64,000 nt of DNA, taken from Rhyzopertha dominica. Taxonomy: Eukaryota; Arthropoda; Insecta; Coleoptera; Bostrichidae. The position numbers were made by a program, and so were the translations under genes. How positions within the stretch are numbered: position 1 is the stretch's first letter; every line of letters starts with the position of its first letter. The stretch spans positions 12,834,001 to 12,898,000 of the forward strand of contig QCXZ01000053.1 of the NCBI GenBank assembly GCA_025024175.1, read 5' to 3'. A model generated the notes under the pieces. That model had not been told where the DNA came from, made no database searches, and saw only the letters and a program-made list of their open reading frames with translations. Positions 33,641 to 46,307 of the stretch are shown here, piece after piece.

Positions 33641-34399
33641 AAAGCAAATTTGTGTATTTTACAGCTCCCATTTAGTAATTTTGACTAAGTAGATCGTGTG
33701 TTGGATAAAGTACTTATTTGCTGTATAAATATTCCTTCGAATCTGTATATTAAGACTAGGTTCTACTCCTACTTATATATCAAAGCTGACAGAAAGTCGA
33801 AGTGTCATCTTTGACATGCAATTTCTAATTCCCACTTATACGATTTCCTTTTCTTGTCACTATGGTTAACCGAAATTAACTTACTTATGGATGCTAACTG
33901 ATTAAAGAGTGCATATTCTAGTGATAGAATCATTTGCGGTTTGTCGATAAAAGCTGCAGAGTTGTAGCACTCGATTTGCTATTGTTTTATATACATAATG
34001 CCTTCAGTGCTGCCGTTGTCGCCTGGGTGCTTACATCATCAGTGTGGAACATGCGCGACAGAGTACATTTAAACTTGAATCGACCAATTATATTCAAGAT
34101 TGTCTGTGCAAGTGACGTAAGCTACCCGAGCTGCAAGATTTTGGTTGGGTGGTGCATTGTTGGCAATGCAATTACCATAGGAATAGATCTATTGTTTTTA
34201 TGACGATTAATCATTAACCTTCAGCAAAAATCTATCTTTTTGAATTACTAGTAGTCAAGGTAATATAATAGGTATGCGTTCCAGAAAATATCTTAATTAC
34301 TGACTAGCTCCTCGCGAGTATTACCTAGCAAAGCGGACAAGTTTTTATATCCTTATGCCTTGTAACATTCATATTTTGTCAGTCGCTCACGCCTGGCGC
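33641..34399. other. Non-coding stretch
   Basis: Nothing recognised. The 89-codon ORF at 33934-34203 has no domain features. Confidence 0.4.
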
Positions 34400-36080
34400 G
34401 TAGGCTTCTCGTTGTACACAGTGAACCTGAAACCATTACATCGGTACTGCAGACACTTCCGTCGTTAAGCCTAACGCTTGCGCGTAGATTCTGAGCGAGT
34501 CACTTGACAGCAGAAAGAATTTCCTCTTTTTTTTGGCATTTTGACCTGTTGCGAATTGAATGTGAGAACGTGGTATTGTCGATTTTTGGGAAGATTTTTC
34601 TAAGTAAATAGACCATCGATTGGTTACCANAGTGGGATCCGCTTGGAAAATCTTCAATTAGACTGGTGGATGTAAGTTGGGCTTTTGGAATTGGCTGAAT
34701 GGTTGATTTTGCATTATTGAACATCCACACGTGACCATTTTGGGATTTTGGGTTATCGACAAGATTTGCCACGAATATTTCTGCAATCAGAGCCGCACAC
34801 CAACTATAGGCTCTTTGATTTTCTTTCCTTTTCGGTTCTCATCTTATCTTATCGTATACTTATCGATATTGCTATCGCTTCGTCTTCGTTCGTGTGATTG
34901 ACATCTGGGCCCTATTCCTGTCTGGNTAGCTTTTGAAGATTGGAGAAGTTGAGAATCGTAGAGTTGTGACTGATCACTTGGGATTGGATTTGGNAATTTG
35001 CGCTGNCATCCTTCCGGTTAGGAAGTTTCAACCCTAGTAGCTGGCGACCCTTGGTGTGGAGGACCGTACATGTGGGACCCCAACCAGCAGGAGAGCGCAG
35101 ATAAGCTTAAATTTTAAGTAGGAGGTCGTTGACCCTTAAGTCGGAGCGCAGAATCCGCGGTGTAGATTCCATCTCGGTGGTGATTGCTTGATGCGTTGTA
35201 AACCTTGAGGTTATTTAGCTGTCCGTCAACGGAAAAACTTGTTGTATGAGCCTTCCGCTCTTGTAATTGTTTTGAATAACTGGTATGAGCCCTCGGCTCT
35301 TGTAATTGTTTTGAATAACTTGTATGAGCCGTCAGCTCTTGTATTTGTTTGTTTAACTTGTNCGAGCCTTCAGCTCATATATACATCGCCGTAGGAGCCT
35401 TCNGCTAGTGAATTTTGAGTATATAGCTTGTCCCAGCACCCTTCTTTCACAATCGANCCTTCAGTTCGATTCCATTTATTATTTTAAATTATCTGTAACG
35501 CCACAGGGCTATTGCTTGCGGGTATCACCGATATTGTCGATCGTTTGTGACGATTTTTCGTTCGTCGTTCGGTTTTTTTTGTTGCGTCACTCGTTAATGC
35601 GAAGCGCTGGCCAGTGCGGAAATTAACAGGGGCGATTCGCAGATTTTCTAGTTATTTACTAGTACTCGGTGACCGGGCACATAGTTGTGGTGCTCATTGG
35701 GAAGGGTTAATTTTGATTGTTAAGTGTCATTTTGGTTATATGTTCGAAATTCTCTTTTCTTAGTCGTTTAAGTTCGATCTATCTTAAGTAACTAATTGAG
35801 GTTCAAACTTTATTCTTTCTTTATCATTACTTGTACCTCTCATAGTTTTCGTTAATTAAACTACGCTTCTACCCGAGCTTTGGTGTTTGATTTCCATCGT
35901 AGCTTTTCAAAATTTTCGTCTGAGTAGTCCGCTGTGGAATTGTAAAATTTTGTGGCGCCTATAATCATCGTTAAAAATATTGGAACCCCCCTACTCTCCG
36001 ACTGCAGCGGCGGGACGCGGACTACATTGGAACATCTGGGTTGACACCATAGGTTGTAACATCGATTGGTAGAAAAACGG
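34400..36080. repeat. Repeat-family sequence, possibly LTR or leader of a retroelement
   Basis: Seven single-base ambiguities fall within 34629-35457, as expected where many diverged copies confuse the assembly. The region holds a 39-bp tandem repeat, GC-rich patches, and two primer-site-like starts (TGGCGACCCTTGGTG at 35042 and TGGCGCCTATAATC at 35953). Paired LTRs and coding domains were not found. The minus ORFs at 34436-34772 have no recognised family. LTR origin is a guess. Confidence 0.3.
35241..35400 (+). repeat. 39-bp tandem repeat, about four copies
   Basis: Units start at about 35245, 35284, 35323 and 35361, each TATGAGCC-TC-GCTC followed by TTGTAATTGTTTTGAATAAC. Period 39, 39 and 38 bp. 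The GAGCCTTC-GCT core echoes again at 35393 and 35455. Confidence 0.9.
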
Positions 36081-39000
36081 CGTCGCAGCCTATTACTCCT
36101 TATTACTATTAACTATTATTATTATAAGATGCATTAAATAAATTGCACAAGAAGCAAAGGCTGTCGAAGTTATGGGGCCAAAGGAAAGAAAATTAAATGA
36201 AGATAAGTGGGTGGCTTTAGCACTTGAGGGATGTGAATTAATAAGTAATATATTCAATACGCAGAGCAGGTGCATGCGGCAAATCTATTTATTTGTGAAA
36301 AATATGAATAGTAGATATTAGGACTTGTAGTTCCTACAAGAGTATTTTACAGAAAACTTTTCTCAGTACTATGTCTCAGGACAGGCTTAATGCCTTAGCA
36401 TGTTTGTCAATTGAACTAAAACTTTTTCGGTTATTCCATATTTTAATGAAAACGTGATTCACCAGTCTGCTTTAGAAAAAAAAAAAACAAGCGCGTCGAC
36501 CTAAGTGTTTAAAGAAAGTAGCGAATTTATGTATGAACGTCGTTAAAGTAAACCAAAACTTTTACCAACGTCATCGTACTTTTATTTACGTATAAACTTG
36601 TACAGTCGTTCGCTTTTAATTGTAAACAGATTTACAAACAGCTACTAGAACTACTGTGAAATAGATTTCTTACATTTCTTAGTTCTGTATACAGATTCTT
36701 TCTGATTAGAAATAATTAATTCAACCGCTCAATTTCCTCATGATATTAGATCGAGAAAGTACTAGCTATTTGGCAGCGCTATAGAGTTTTTCTCTGTAAT
36801 AGCTTTCTCTGCCAATATAATATGAGCAAAGTGTACTGAAAAAATTAGCAACCAAATTCATTGCAATATCGCGTTGTATCCTAACAACAGAGTCTGGAAG
36901 TCCAGGCACTAGCTTCTTAGATATTGAAGATGTATCACTTTGGCTTAGCTTTGAGTAAATCTTAGAACACGACCTCCTAAACACGAATCTGAAATCCGCT
37001 TCTTGCGATAGCATCTAGTTTAAAAAATGTGTGCGGCCTATATGCGTCAAAAATTGCTAGTTTTTCCAAATCAAGAGTTACATCATTTTTTCAACTAGAC
37101 GCGAAAAGAAAGAAACTGATTTCCATATTCGCGTTTAGGGGGAATAGTATATAAGCTCATTTCTGCAGAATAACGTACGTCCGCAATCGTAAAGGGTAGA
37201 AACAATCGTGGGTTTGTCATAGTATATAACTTTCCAACGCGCTTAAACATATCCTAGCACACCACTAAATATTTAGCATGGTACTACCGCTAGTAGCCTA
37301 ATAAGTCCGTCTATGAATACGATTTTAGCCAATCGACGTTAGTGACGTTGTGAAGGAGTGTTAATAGCCACTAACTTTGTATATGAATAAGGCTGCTTAA
37401 CGCCAAATTCCTTAATAGTATAGCTTTTGCGCAGAAGAATCTGTTGTGCCTTGTGTGTAAGTCTGGAGTGCTTTTGATTAAAGGTAAGTCAGACATTTTT
37501 ATAAAGTGAGATCTGTGTTCGATTAGTTCAGATTACTAAGAACTAGTTTCCATGCGATTCAGTGGCGGTTCGTGGACTTTAAATTTAACAGTGCTGCACA
37601 GCACTGACATAAAAAGTTAGTTTTTTGTAACTTTTCATGCAATATTTAATAATTTTCAGAATTCAAAACGAAAAACAGAAGATTGATTTTTAATAATAAT
37701 AATAATTGTTGAAAATAAAACATATACCTACCACACATAAATTCACTTTCTTGTACGTCATCCTATACCTACAGGTTTAGTAAAATTTTAGAGCGGATGT
37801 GCCATTTTGCTACATAGTAATGTTAAAAATTCATTTACATTTGCTTTAGAAAAAGTCATCCTATTATACATTGCATACAACATTGTTTTAACACCATATT
37901 ATTCATACAACTTGCCGTACACTCAATAAGCTAAGCCACACTGATTCTGAACACCGCAGGGTGAAGCCCTAAGGCACCGCCACAAACGTGTTGATGACAA
38001 TAGTCATGTCAAGGCGGCAAGAACCAGAACTTGGCGCTTGCATTGAGTGTTCACAATGACGGTAGTATTCATGTTAGAATAAGAAAATTTCTGGAACTCT
38101 TAACATCTCCGTTAGCATCCATTAATAAGAAACGATCCTGGTTTGATTCAGCGCATGCGCACTGGCTCACTTGTTGAATGTAATCTTGTATCACAATGTT
38201 GTACGTTTTACCTTTATCACCCGATATTTAGCCGCAATATATTAAAACGTTCCTGGCCTTGGTACAGCCCCTAAGAATCTAAAAAAAAACTGTACAACTT
38301 TTGGCGGGGATATCAAACAGCATTAACATCACCATTACCATTAACGTGATTGTGAAAGGGTAGTTAGATGAAAACAATATTCGTAAACCCTCTTGGGAAA
38401 CTGGACTTCGACGAAATAGGTGACGCCTACCATACCTATGTATTGATTGCTGCATTCCGTGTTCTTACCAATAACTACAATCAAAGGCGTATAATGTACA
38501 TTGTACAGTATTCGTTTCCAAAATATGACAAATTATTAAAAACGCGTGGAAAAGTGACCAAACTGCAATTAGGCATTTGCTGCACAAATGATTATGCATT
38601 CCATTTGTAGTAAAATTCAGAGCTATTGGTAGTGATGAGTCAGGAGACTAATTTACGAATAATGCCTTCCAAATTAGTGTGACAAAGCTTTGCAGTGACT
38701 AATAATCGGGGCATTGAAAGAAAAGCGCGTGACGTCATTCCGCATATAAACATGGCGAAATTCTCGGCTTAAATAGTGGTTTATTGTGTTGTTGAAATTG
38801 CTTTCGATTTAGTTATTAATTATTATGGTCAAAGGAGAATTTTTCAGCGCATCAAAAAATAGCAAATGCTTTCATATGCTATTGCATGTATTAACATTTT
38901 AAGTAAACTGCTATAACGCGATTGTATAGTCTTGAGGTTAGGTACCTTGTGGCTTCTAAAGAACCAAGGCGTCAGTCTGCTTATAGCTGCTTTCTATTGT

Positions 39001-39479
39001 CCAGGTTTTCTTATGACGCGAAGACTAGATGGTGAGGCTTCTTTTGTAGACCTCAGACGTGTTTATTAGTAATGGAATTTATAAAGAGCTACGGGAAGTT
39101 CAGCGCAGTAGGATAAGGGGTGTATGTGTTTGTCAATAATCGCGTGAATATTGCAAGACTTGTAATTGCCTACAAGCAGCAACCGTAAGATCTAATTGAA
39201 GGTGGTAAATTTGGATATAATGAAGGCTTTACAAACCCCTGCCACGTAAATTAATTTGTTAGCTACTATTTATTAACTGTCCGTGTTTGATAGTCCCTGC
39301 GTGTGTCGAAGTAAATAAGTTTTTTCTACTGAATTCAGAGCCACATGGCGTTTGAACTGAAAGCGTTCTCTCTTCCATTGTGCTCCCAGAAACAATATTT
39401 TACACCCTCTCCCACAAGACATCATCACTAGATGGAGCAACTTTGCCATACCCCGAACAACATACCTTCGCAAACAGTT
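36081..39479. other. Non-coding stretch
   Basis: No gene recognised. CAGTGGCGGTTCGTGG at 37560 resembles a DNA-transposon terminus but has no partner. At 38730-38760 a CRE-type GTGACGTCA is followed by ATATAAACATGGCG, a promoter-like combination opening onto a five-codon ORF only. Confidence 0.4.
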
Positions 39480-40040
39480 CCGGAACACAATTAACGCCCT
39501 CTCAATGGCGTGTCCGTGCCACCAACTGATTTATGTGTCCGCCAAGCCGCCTGGGGGGTTAATTCCCCGTCTCCTGGCCTTTTCTTGTGCGTATTTTCCT
39601 ATAACCGGCGATGCGTGAAGAGAGCCTTCGAAGGGTAATCGCTTTATGATGGAGGGTCGGGTGACCTCCGCGAGGACACCGTTTATGGCCCGTCGCTGCA
39701 AATTTAACGCCAATGATTTCTTTGAGCCGCAGAGTTAAAATCTGAATCTCACTTCTGAAATTTTAAGGGCCGGCGGCGTGGGACAGCCGACGCAATAATG
39801 CCAGATTACCGATTAACCAAGTTAATTAAGTGCGTAGTCCACGGTCTCTACCGACGCCAAGCCGGCAAGGGTCGCGATACGTAATCAAGATATGGCCATA
39901 AATATTTACCGAGTACGACCCGGATGCTGACGCGGGTTGATGAGTTTCTAACGTTTCAGAGTCGGGATTATCCGATGCGATCATGATAGGGTCGAGGTTT
40001 TGACATGGACTGTGCTTTCAGATGGTGGTTGGTCATTTTG
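39480..40040. promoter_or_regulatory. GC-richer non-coding island with homeodomain/forkhead-type sites
   Basis: The most GC-rich unique stretch of the window (about half G+C by eye). It includes GTTAATTAAGTGCG (TTAATTAA homeodomain core, AAGTG Nkx-type core), ATAAATATTTACC (forkhead-type TATTTAC) and CGTTTATGGCCC (posterior-Hox-type TTTATGG). Minus ORFs at 39531-39713 and 39981-40184 show no domains. The composition and site clustering fit a developmental enhancer or conserved non-coding element. Unproven. Confidence 0.3.
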
Positions 40041-42600
40041 TTGCGAGATGTGAACCGCACGCCGTTGTCTATTACAGGGTGTACAGCATGTTCGCATTGA
40101 ATACAAATTTTCGTAAATGTGTGATGCTGGTCGTGTTCGGTTTGCATGTCTGGATGGGCAGATCAGTTTAACAGGGACATACAAAAATAAAGATCAGGTT
40201 ACACTTTTGACAAAAATGTAAAAATTATCTATGCACACAAAAACAACGATATGGAATTATTAAAGACAATAAATATTATTAAAATTTACTACTTACGTGA
40301 CTTTAATATACTTAAATTTTTTTTCTAAGTAATAAGGATACCTGGTTGGCAGTGTCGCAACCTCTCGCTGATCAAGCCCGAACGTGACTCCTCGATCTTT
40401 TCGATTTCCGTATTTAAGTAAAAACCGCAGCTTTGCGTTTTACGCAGTTGTCATGTTTCTTTTTTATTTTGAACAGATCTACTAGTTGAAAAATTGCAAC
40501 GATGTTGCAGATGATTAGAGGGTATGCGACAATACCTAGTATTCCACATAAAGATCGTTAAAGCATAAATAAGTATAGGTACATTGAATAACTTACATAC
40601 GAAATAATAATAATTTTAGTTTTTATGGCTAAACAACGTTTAAAATGAAACAGGCTACTTTCCAAAAATATTCCCCAAAATAATTCTGACAAAAATTAAG
40701 GAGTAGTGTATTTCACCCCCTAACGGTAAACTTAAAACTATAAATATGTAGCAGAAAGATAGTTGGTGAGTATTAGTATTGTGCCAAAATTCGTTCTGAT
40801 TTATTATTTTTTTTAGAAAACTGAAAACTCCCATCGCATTTATTTTTCAAGACTTTGAGCTGTTTATATAAACACCCCCTTTAAATAAGCCAAGAAACTT
40901 TAAAATTTAACGTTTAGCAAAAACAATCTGCATAATATTTTATATTTACTTATGTTTAAGCATAAAGAAAAATACAAACCTTAATATGTAAATATATTAC
41001 ACTTCTGTACTGTTTAAAATACAAGTTAATGATTTACAATCTTTGTCGTTTTGGAGCTATATGATATTGTTTTGATTTTAAATAAATTTTCACGCTTTTC
41101 TTTAATTGTTTACTGAATATCACGTAAGCATGTTTGACAATTGTCAGTTGTTTAGTTCGTAATTAAAAAATTATTTTCAATTTGAACTTTCTTTTTTGTG
41201 AAAACAGTCGTGAGCCGAACAATATGTATTGTTTTTCTACACTGATTTGATACCTTACAACATTAAAAAACACAAATAAAAAGATTCAGTATTATCTAAA
41301 AAGGTACTCAGTAAAACTTATTCTCTTTCTTGATAAATGCCTTGCACGCAGTTTTTTTTTATTTGTACACATCCACCATTTTAAGGCCCCTCGTTAATAA
41401 TTTCGTGAAAGCCGAACTTGAACTCATTTATAGCAATAAGTTATTTGCCTTTTCACTCACTTTACAACTGAAACTGGAAACTGCTTTGATCATTTGTCTT
41501 AGCCCAAGAATTGCACACTTTATAAATAGGCGGCTAAATTGTAAACTTATAACCAATGAATGACAAAATATCAGGAACATGAGATAATATCCTCAGTGAT
41601 AAACCCCTGTATTTGCTTTATTGGGAGGAACCAGTGGGACCCAACTCGTACCTTTCCGTTGGAATAATCTGAACACGTTCAATCAAAACAAACCGGTAAG
41701 ATTGTTATTTAACCAATTTACTCAAGATTTGGATAGCTGTATCAGCCAATAACTATTTCCCAGTACATATTACCGGACAGGCAGTACTGAGCACCACCAG
41801 CGAACTCAGCGTTACATTTGAGGTTTTGGAAAACGATTTAGCACCGACAGGGGGAACAGTTATCACATTAGGTACTTATGGATTGGTTTTCCGATTTAAT
41901 TTGTCTTAATTATCTTCGCCATCGGCTTACCCAATTATGCCTGTTCAAAGAAAATGAAACAAAAAGTCATACTGTTGGCTTTCATTTTGTAGAGATTTTT
42001 TCTCTTACGCCGATTCCGTCTGTTTTGTCGTATATTAGAGGCTTTATTAGCTCATCTTACTTACAGGCTAAATTAATAGTGTAGATACACCCTTGCATTC
42101 TTATGTTGATAGGCGCCGATCAATATACTAGTTCACTTTAACCAAAGCATTGTATTTTCCTTGTGTGCTTAAACTGCTTAAACTGTTTAACTCCCCACAA
42201 TCTGCCAGGGAATTAGCCGGAAGCGTTGCAGGGGTCGGGTAGTTTTCAGCAATTACCTACTTACGTTGTACGTAGTTATTTGACATCCTCGAGATCTTTA
42301 AACTTCTCAAAGATTCTATCCGTGTCTTGCCTTGCAATAAGCAGCTGCAGTGGAGTGCACTAGTCAGACAAGCTGCATAAATATTTCGCGTAATAATATT
42401 CCTAGTGTTTCATAACTTTCTCGTGAAAATAAAAATATCGTGTTGTATATCTAGAACAGCCATAACTAACCATTCTAGTCATGCCATGTTTATATTTGGA
42501 GCACCCTTGTTACGTCCTAAAAATTTCAAAATTTTTCTAGCACCAGTTTTCGAAAAAAAAACCGTTCTGAAGTTCAAATATAAAAATTGACCACACAAAC
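40041..42600. other. AT-rich non-coding stretch
   Basis: No gene or element recognised. Strongly AT-rich from 40200 to 41500. Confidence 0.5.
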
Positions 42601-42623
42601 GCAGTGTCCCCGGATGGAGACAG

Positions 42624-43420
42624 TGTGACGTAGCACCCAATGTAAACAAAGAATATAGGTTATGTTACCTACGTGCCTTTGGTTGTGCCGAGTGAAACGA
42701 GTTGTTTTCTTGCTTTTAACGGACTCCTCCTAACAACTGGGAGAATGTTTAAGCATGTACAAACCAGAAGCTAACAGCAGATGGTGCTTTGTGCCATGGT
42801 GTTCAAATTTCAAATACATCCGGCAAATAATCTCAACAAAATATTCGTAAGTGTACCCGGCTACCCGGAGACTACGAACGCAAACGGAGATGGTTTAAAG
42901 CAGCCAGAAGGGGTATGACCTAGACAAAATCTAAATTTTACTGTTGTGAGACTTAGAGTAACTGCATAATTCTTTGCACGAACTTTGTGTTCCGGGCATA
43001 TCTTGGACTGCAGTAGACATATTATGGGCCCCTTTCGCTTCACCTGAAAATAACCTATAGCTGCATCCCCGTGTTGCTCACGACTTGCACTAGAAAAAAG
43101 ATGCATCGTGTTCAAAATATCAATAATCCATAATGTATTAAATTGCAGATTAAGCTGCTTTATTAATTACTTATACTGCTGCTTTAGCGCCTTTGATTTC
43201 GGCAGCATTAAAACGTGGGTCGTTCTTGATAAATTCGTTGACTATAAATATATCTACAGCTGGCAAATTGTTCGAAGACGCTTTAACAAAGCATTCCGAC
43301 GACATCTTGTTGAATTTATAAAAAAAAAACAAACGGTAACACTCTCAAACATAACCAATAACGCAAACGAAATACGGAAAGCAGCAGACGCTACTTGTTT
43401 ACATCGGGTGATACGTCACA
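42624..43420 (+). mobile_element. Terminal-inverted-repeat element containing a THAP-domain remnant
   Basis: 25-bp ends at 42624-42648 (TGTGACGTAGCACCC...TGTAAACA) and 43396-43420 are reverse complements at 23 of 25 positions, enclosing 797 bp. The enclosed plus-strand THAP remnant (separate entry) links it to DNA transposons whose transposase begins with a THAP zinc finger, such as the P-element superfamily. No catalytic core is visible, so it would be a deletion derivative. An 8-bp target duplication was not found. Alternatively the paired ends could be coincidental promoter-like (CRE) sequences. The ORFs at 42861-43115 (minus) and 43108-43431 (plus) have no recognised domains. Confidence 0.55.
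42754..42975 (+). pseudogene. THAP-type zinc finger, decayed exon
   Basis: Starts at an ATG (42757) in the frame MYKPEANSRWCFVPWC, with the first zinc-ligand pair as C-x4-C (CFVPWC). In a second frame it continues NKIFVSVPG, then GDYERKRRWFKAARRG (the conserved W...RR segment), then TKSKFYCCE, where the C-x2-H part (CCEDHF in the family) is destroyed after CCE. At least two frameshifts and two stops occur. THAP domains bind specific DNA and occur in P-type transposases and in host regulators. The same domain recurs on the minus strand at 47294-47479 with the shared residues NKIFV.VP, so the two belong to one repeat family. Confidence 0.8.
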
Positions 43421-44986
43421 GCCAGTCCTAGTCAATCTGAGCGTNTCTTAAAACTGCGTTGTTGCCACGTTGCGNACTGAGAAGTTGTGAACAAAATATT
43501 TTGGTTAAAAATTTNTTTGCAGCGTTATGGATATAGATACACACTTAATTAATTAAGTACTCTTTTTTAANGTATAAAAGTTTATATTTTATAACCAGTG
43601 AACACACCCAATTACAAACTATTGAAAAGGCAGTTTATTTCTTTTTCTTTTTTTAAATTTGTTTTTAAGGTCAATTATGTTGAGTGACGTGTAAGAGCGT
43701 TTGAATTGGTTATTGGTAAGCCGCCGTCTTTGATAATGAATCGACCTGGAAGAACGTATTCTCAGGGTTTGGCGCAAAATACTTGAAACTAGCTAAAGGT
43801 CTACCGGGTAAACAAACGCACATCAGAAAAACAATTCGCGTTGGCGGGCGTAAAAACGTGCACATTGCAATAAGCACAAAACCGATATTTCACATTTTAT
43901 GAATAGTTTGTAGTATGCCACGAGCACCCTAATATTCGTTAACGCATGAGCTTTTATTTTAAAATAGAAAAATTGTCAAGATCTATTATAAACCTGACTT
44001 TAATGATAAAAATATGGTAACGTACAGTGCATTTTTGCATGTTCACAAGACTTTACATGAGCTTGAAGTACTTAATCCATGCCGTTCTGTGCAGCCATGT
44101 CGACAGTCTTATTTATTACGGTATATTACCTATTTATTTTATAAATAGGTACACTGTTCTACATCACACATTAGTCGTCGCCACAAAGAACGTTTTTCAG
44201 AATTGAATTAGTGACAGCTTTTTTCAGGACGTCGCGTTATAAAGGTCCATTTACAATTTTGTGCCAATTCTCTACTTAGAAGCAACTGCCACAATAGCCA
44301 TATAACAAACTACAATGTGCGTATTTAACGGGTGTGCGACAGAAAAATTACCGTCTTATTGCTCATTGTAAAATAAGACAAGAATTTCCTACGTTGGTTT
44401 GTATAAGAAACAAATACAAGTTGATGGAAATGCGAGTCAAAGTTGATCCATATTAAAACGCCCTGCGAAGCATATGATATGTTAACCGAAAAGGAAGTTT
44501 GCCTTTTGGCAACAATGCCGAGGTTCTTGCATTGTGGCTGCCAGTGGCCAAAGCCACCTGCTACTTGTAAATTCGTTAATTAACAATGGTGACTTGTGTG
44601 CATCAGCAACATGTTAACGTTTTTTAGTATTTTTGTTGGCTTAACACTAGGTAAGTTTATTTATAAGCCATGACAGCGCAAGACTTGTACAACAAAAGAT
44701 AAACAAAAACGGATCTAGCCTAAGATACACAATGACAAATTGATAAGTGTTTGGACGTTAGCGTTATGTGCATGGTATGCCTTGCATGTGGTCGCCATGC
44801 TTTCGAATGGTTGTTCTTGTTCAGCAGCCCCTCTCCTAAGATGATGGATAGGCAACAAGCAGACAAGCGAGCATTGCTTATCATCAATCCAGGCCATGTC
44901 GACAAAATAGCAAGCTAGGAGAGGTTAAGGGCGTTGTTTCACGTATCCACGTATCCGACAATCAATCATTAATAGTCCCAATGAAC
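43421..44986. other. Non-coding stretch with clustered ambiguous bases
   Basis: Four ambiguous bases at 43445-43571 suggest repeated sequence. No gene recognised. Small ORFs at 44715-44905 lack features. Confidence 0.4.
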
Positions 44987-44992
44987 TTTGAA

Positions 44993-45313
44993 CCAGTATT
45001 GCCAGTCTAGTACATATGTGCTAGATATAGGACTTTTTGGTTCCATCTAGTAAACTAGTACGTTGCATCTTACAGAAAGTTGCATTTTACTTGAGGGGCA
45101 TAACTTTATGTTGTGTAATGTTAGCATTTAAAGTTTTGTCGATGAAAAGTTTTTTATTTGTTTGTACTTATTTTGTTTGATTTCGTATAGGAACATTCTT
45201 TAAAAATGTATTCTTTTTACAATATTAGCGTTAGTCTAGTACATATTACGGAAATCTAGTACACTTTTTACAATTACCTTGTACATCGCAAAAAAAGTTA
45301 CTGGCAACACTGG
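44993..45313. mobile_element. MITE with CCAGTATTGCCAGT ends and TTTGAA target duplication
   Basis: A 321-bp element. The left end CCAGTATTGCCAGT and right end ACTGGCAACACTGG are inverted repeats with one mismatch. TTTGAA occurs directly outside both ends (44987-44992 and 45314-45319), fitting a 6-bp target duplication. Sub-terminal TCTAGTACATAT/TCTAGTACA repeats lie inside. AT-rich and non-coding. Superfamily uncertain. Confidence 0.7.
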
Positions 45314-45538
45314 TTTGAATCATAGCTCTGTCGCTTTGAAGTCGATCACGGTGCCACTGAGCTAATAGGACTCCATTTATTTCACAGCTTGCTACTATCT
45401 ATATAAGGGTCACCACATATTATTTAACATCTGCAGCTATAGGCAACGTTGAACAAAAAAGTCATCTCAATCATGTTTTAACTTGTTCTGTCGGAATGAA
45501 ACATACAAAATGTGCTGAAATACCAGATTAATCTGCTA

Positions 45539-46307
45539 ATTGGGTATTTGCCATNTGTTTATATTTTATTAAATTGCATATTAANAGGTAGCCTCTAANC
45601 CACAAAACAGCCGTGACAGCTTACAAAATCNAAAAAAAATGGATCGTAAGGTGTATTTTTAATGTTATAAATGTGAATATTTAAAGGGACCGCCAAAACG
45701 CGAACGTATTGGCCGTGACGCCAGGTGTCTTCTAAATGGCCGCTTGTTTACATCTGGGGTCAGCGCGTCACGCGTCAGCCTCAGCCCGTCAATTTATCAG
45801 TTTGTTGTTTGCGTTCATTCTGTGATAGGCGAATTAAATACGCCAAGAAAAAGTAAAGTACTTATGAGTTACGACTTTCGAAGGCATGTTTATTGTTATG
45901 GAATATGTGAACAGCGACAAGCGGTTCAACACGGCGGAGATAAAGAAAGCATAAGTGAACTTTTTGTCAAATTAACGTAGTATTGAAAATTTGATCACAA
46001 TGGGTTCTTGGAAACATGCTATTTGTAAACATAAAAATGTAAAAATCAAAAATGTACCCTAAACTTGACATTTATTTTAAAGGTCAGAATCAATATAAAT
46101 TACCATTTATTTTCGGGGCCCTTGCGGCTCGTTTCCTGTCTGGCTAACAGTCGAATACATGGGCAACAACGTCTTTCTTTATTACATTTCCCTCTATCAA
46201 CTTAAAACGTATATAATTGTCCATATCCTCTTCAAGCTATAACAAAATGGAAACTGAATGGTAAACACTTATAACCTCAAAAAGAATAATAAAACTTACA
46301 TTAAGAG
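45539..46307. repeat. 770-bp direct repeat, copy 1
   Basis: Closely similar to 46529-47301 along its whole length, with scattered substitutions and small indels. Contains AAATGGCCGCTTGTTTACAT followed by CTGGGGTCAGCGCGTCAC, which resembles the right end of the THAP element at 43396-43420. The ORF at 45744-45980 is broken in copy 2 and unlikely to be real. Copy 1 ends at the very point (CTTACATTAAGAG) that in copy 2 is the splice-donor edge of a THAP exon. Four ambiguous bases fall in this copy. Confidence 0.9.

Noticed and set aside
34500..34772. 90-codon minus-strand ORF as a gene
   Set aside because: No recognised domain, lies in repeat-like sequence with ambiguous bases, and overlaps another ORF on the same strand in a different frame.
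37560..37990. DNA transposon with CAGTGGCGGTTCGTGG start
   Set aside because: A plausible left terminus, but the best right-hand candidate (GGCACCGCCACAAACG near 37973) matches too few positions to define an element.
43108..43431. 107-codon plus-strand ORF as the remainder of a THAP transposase
   Set aside because: It lacks recognisable P-type transposase or coiled-coil features and extends across the right inverted end of the element.
45744..45980. 78-codon ORF inside the 770-bp repeat
   Set aside because: The second copy of the repeat carries frame-breaking indels over the same stretch, so it is not conserved as protein.
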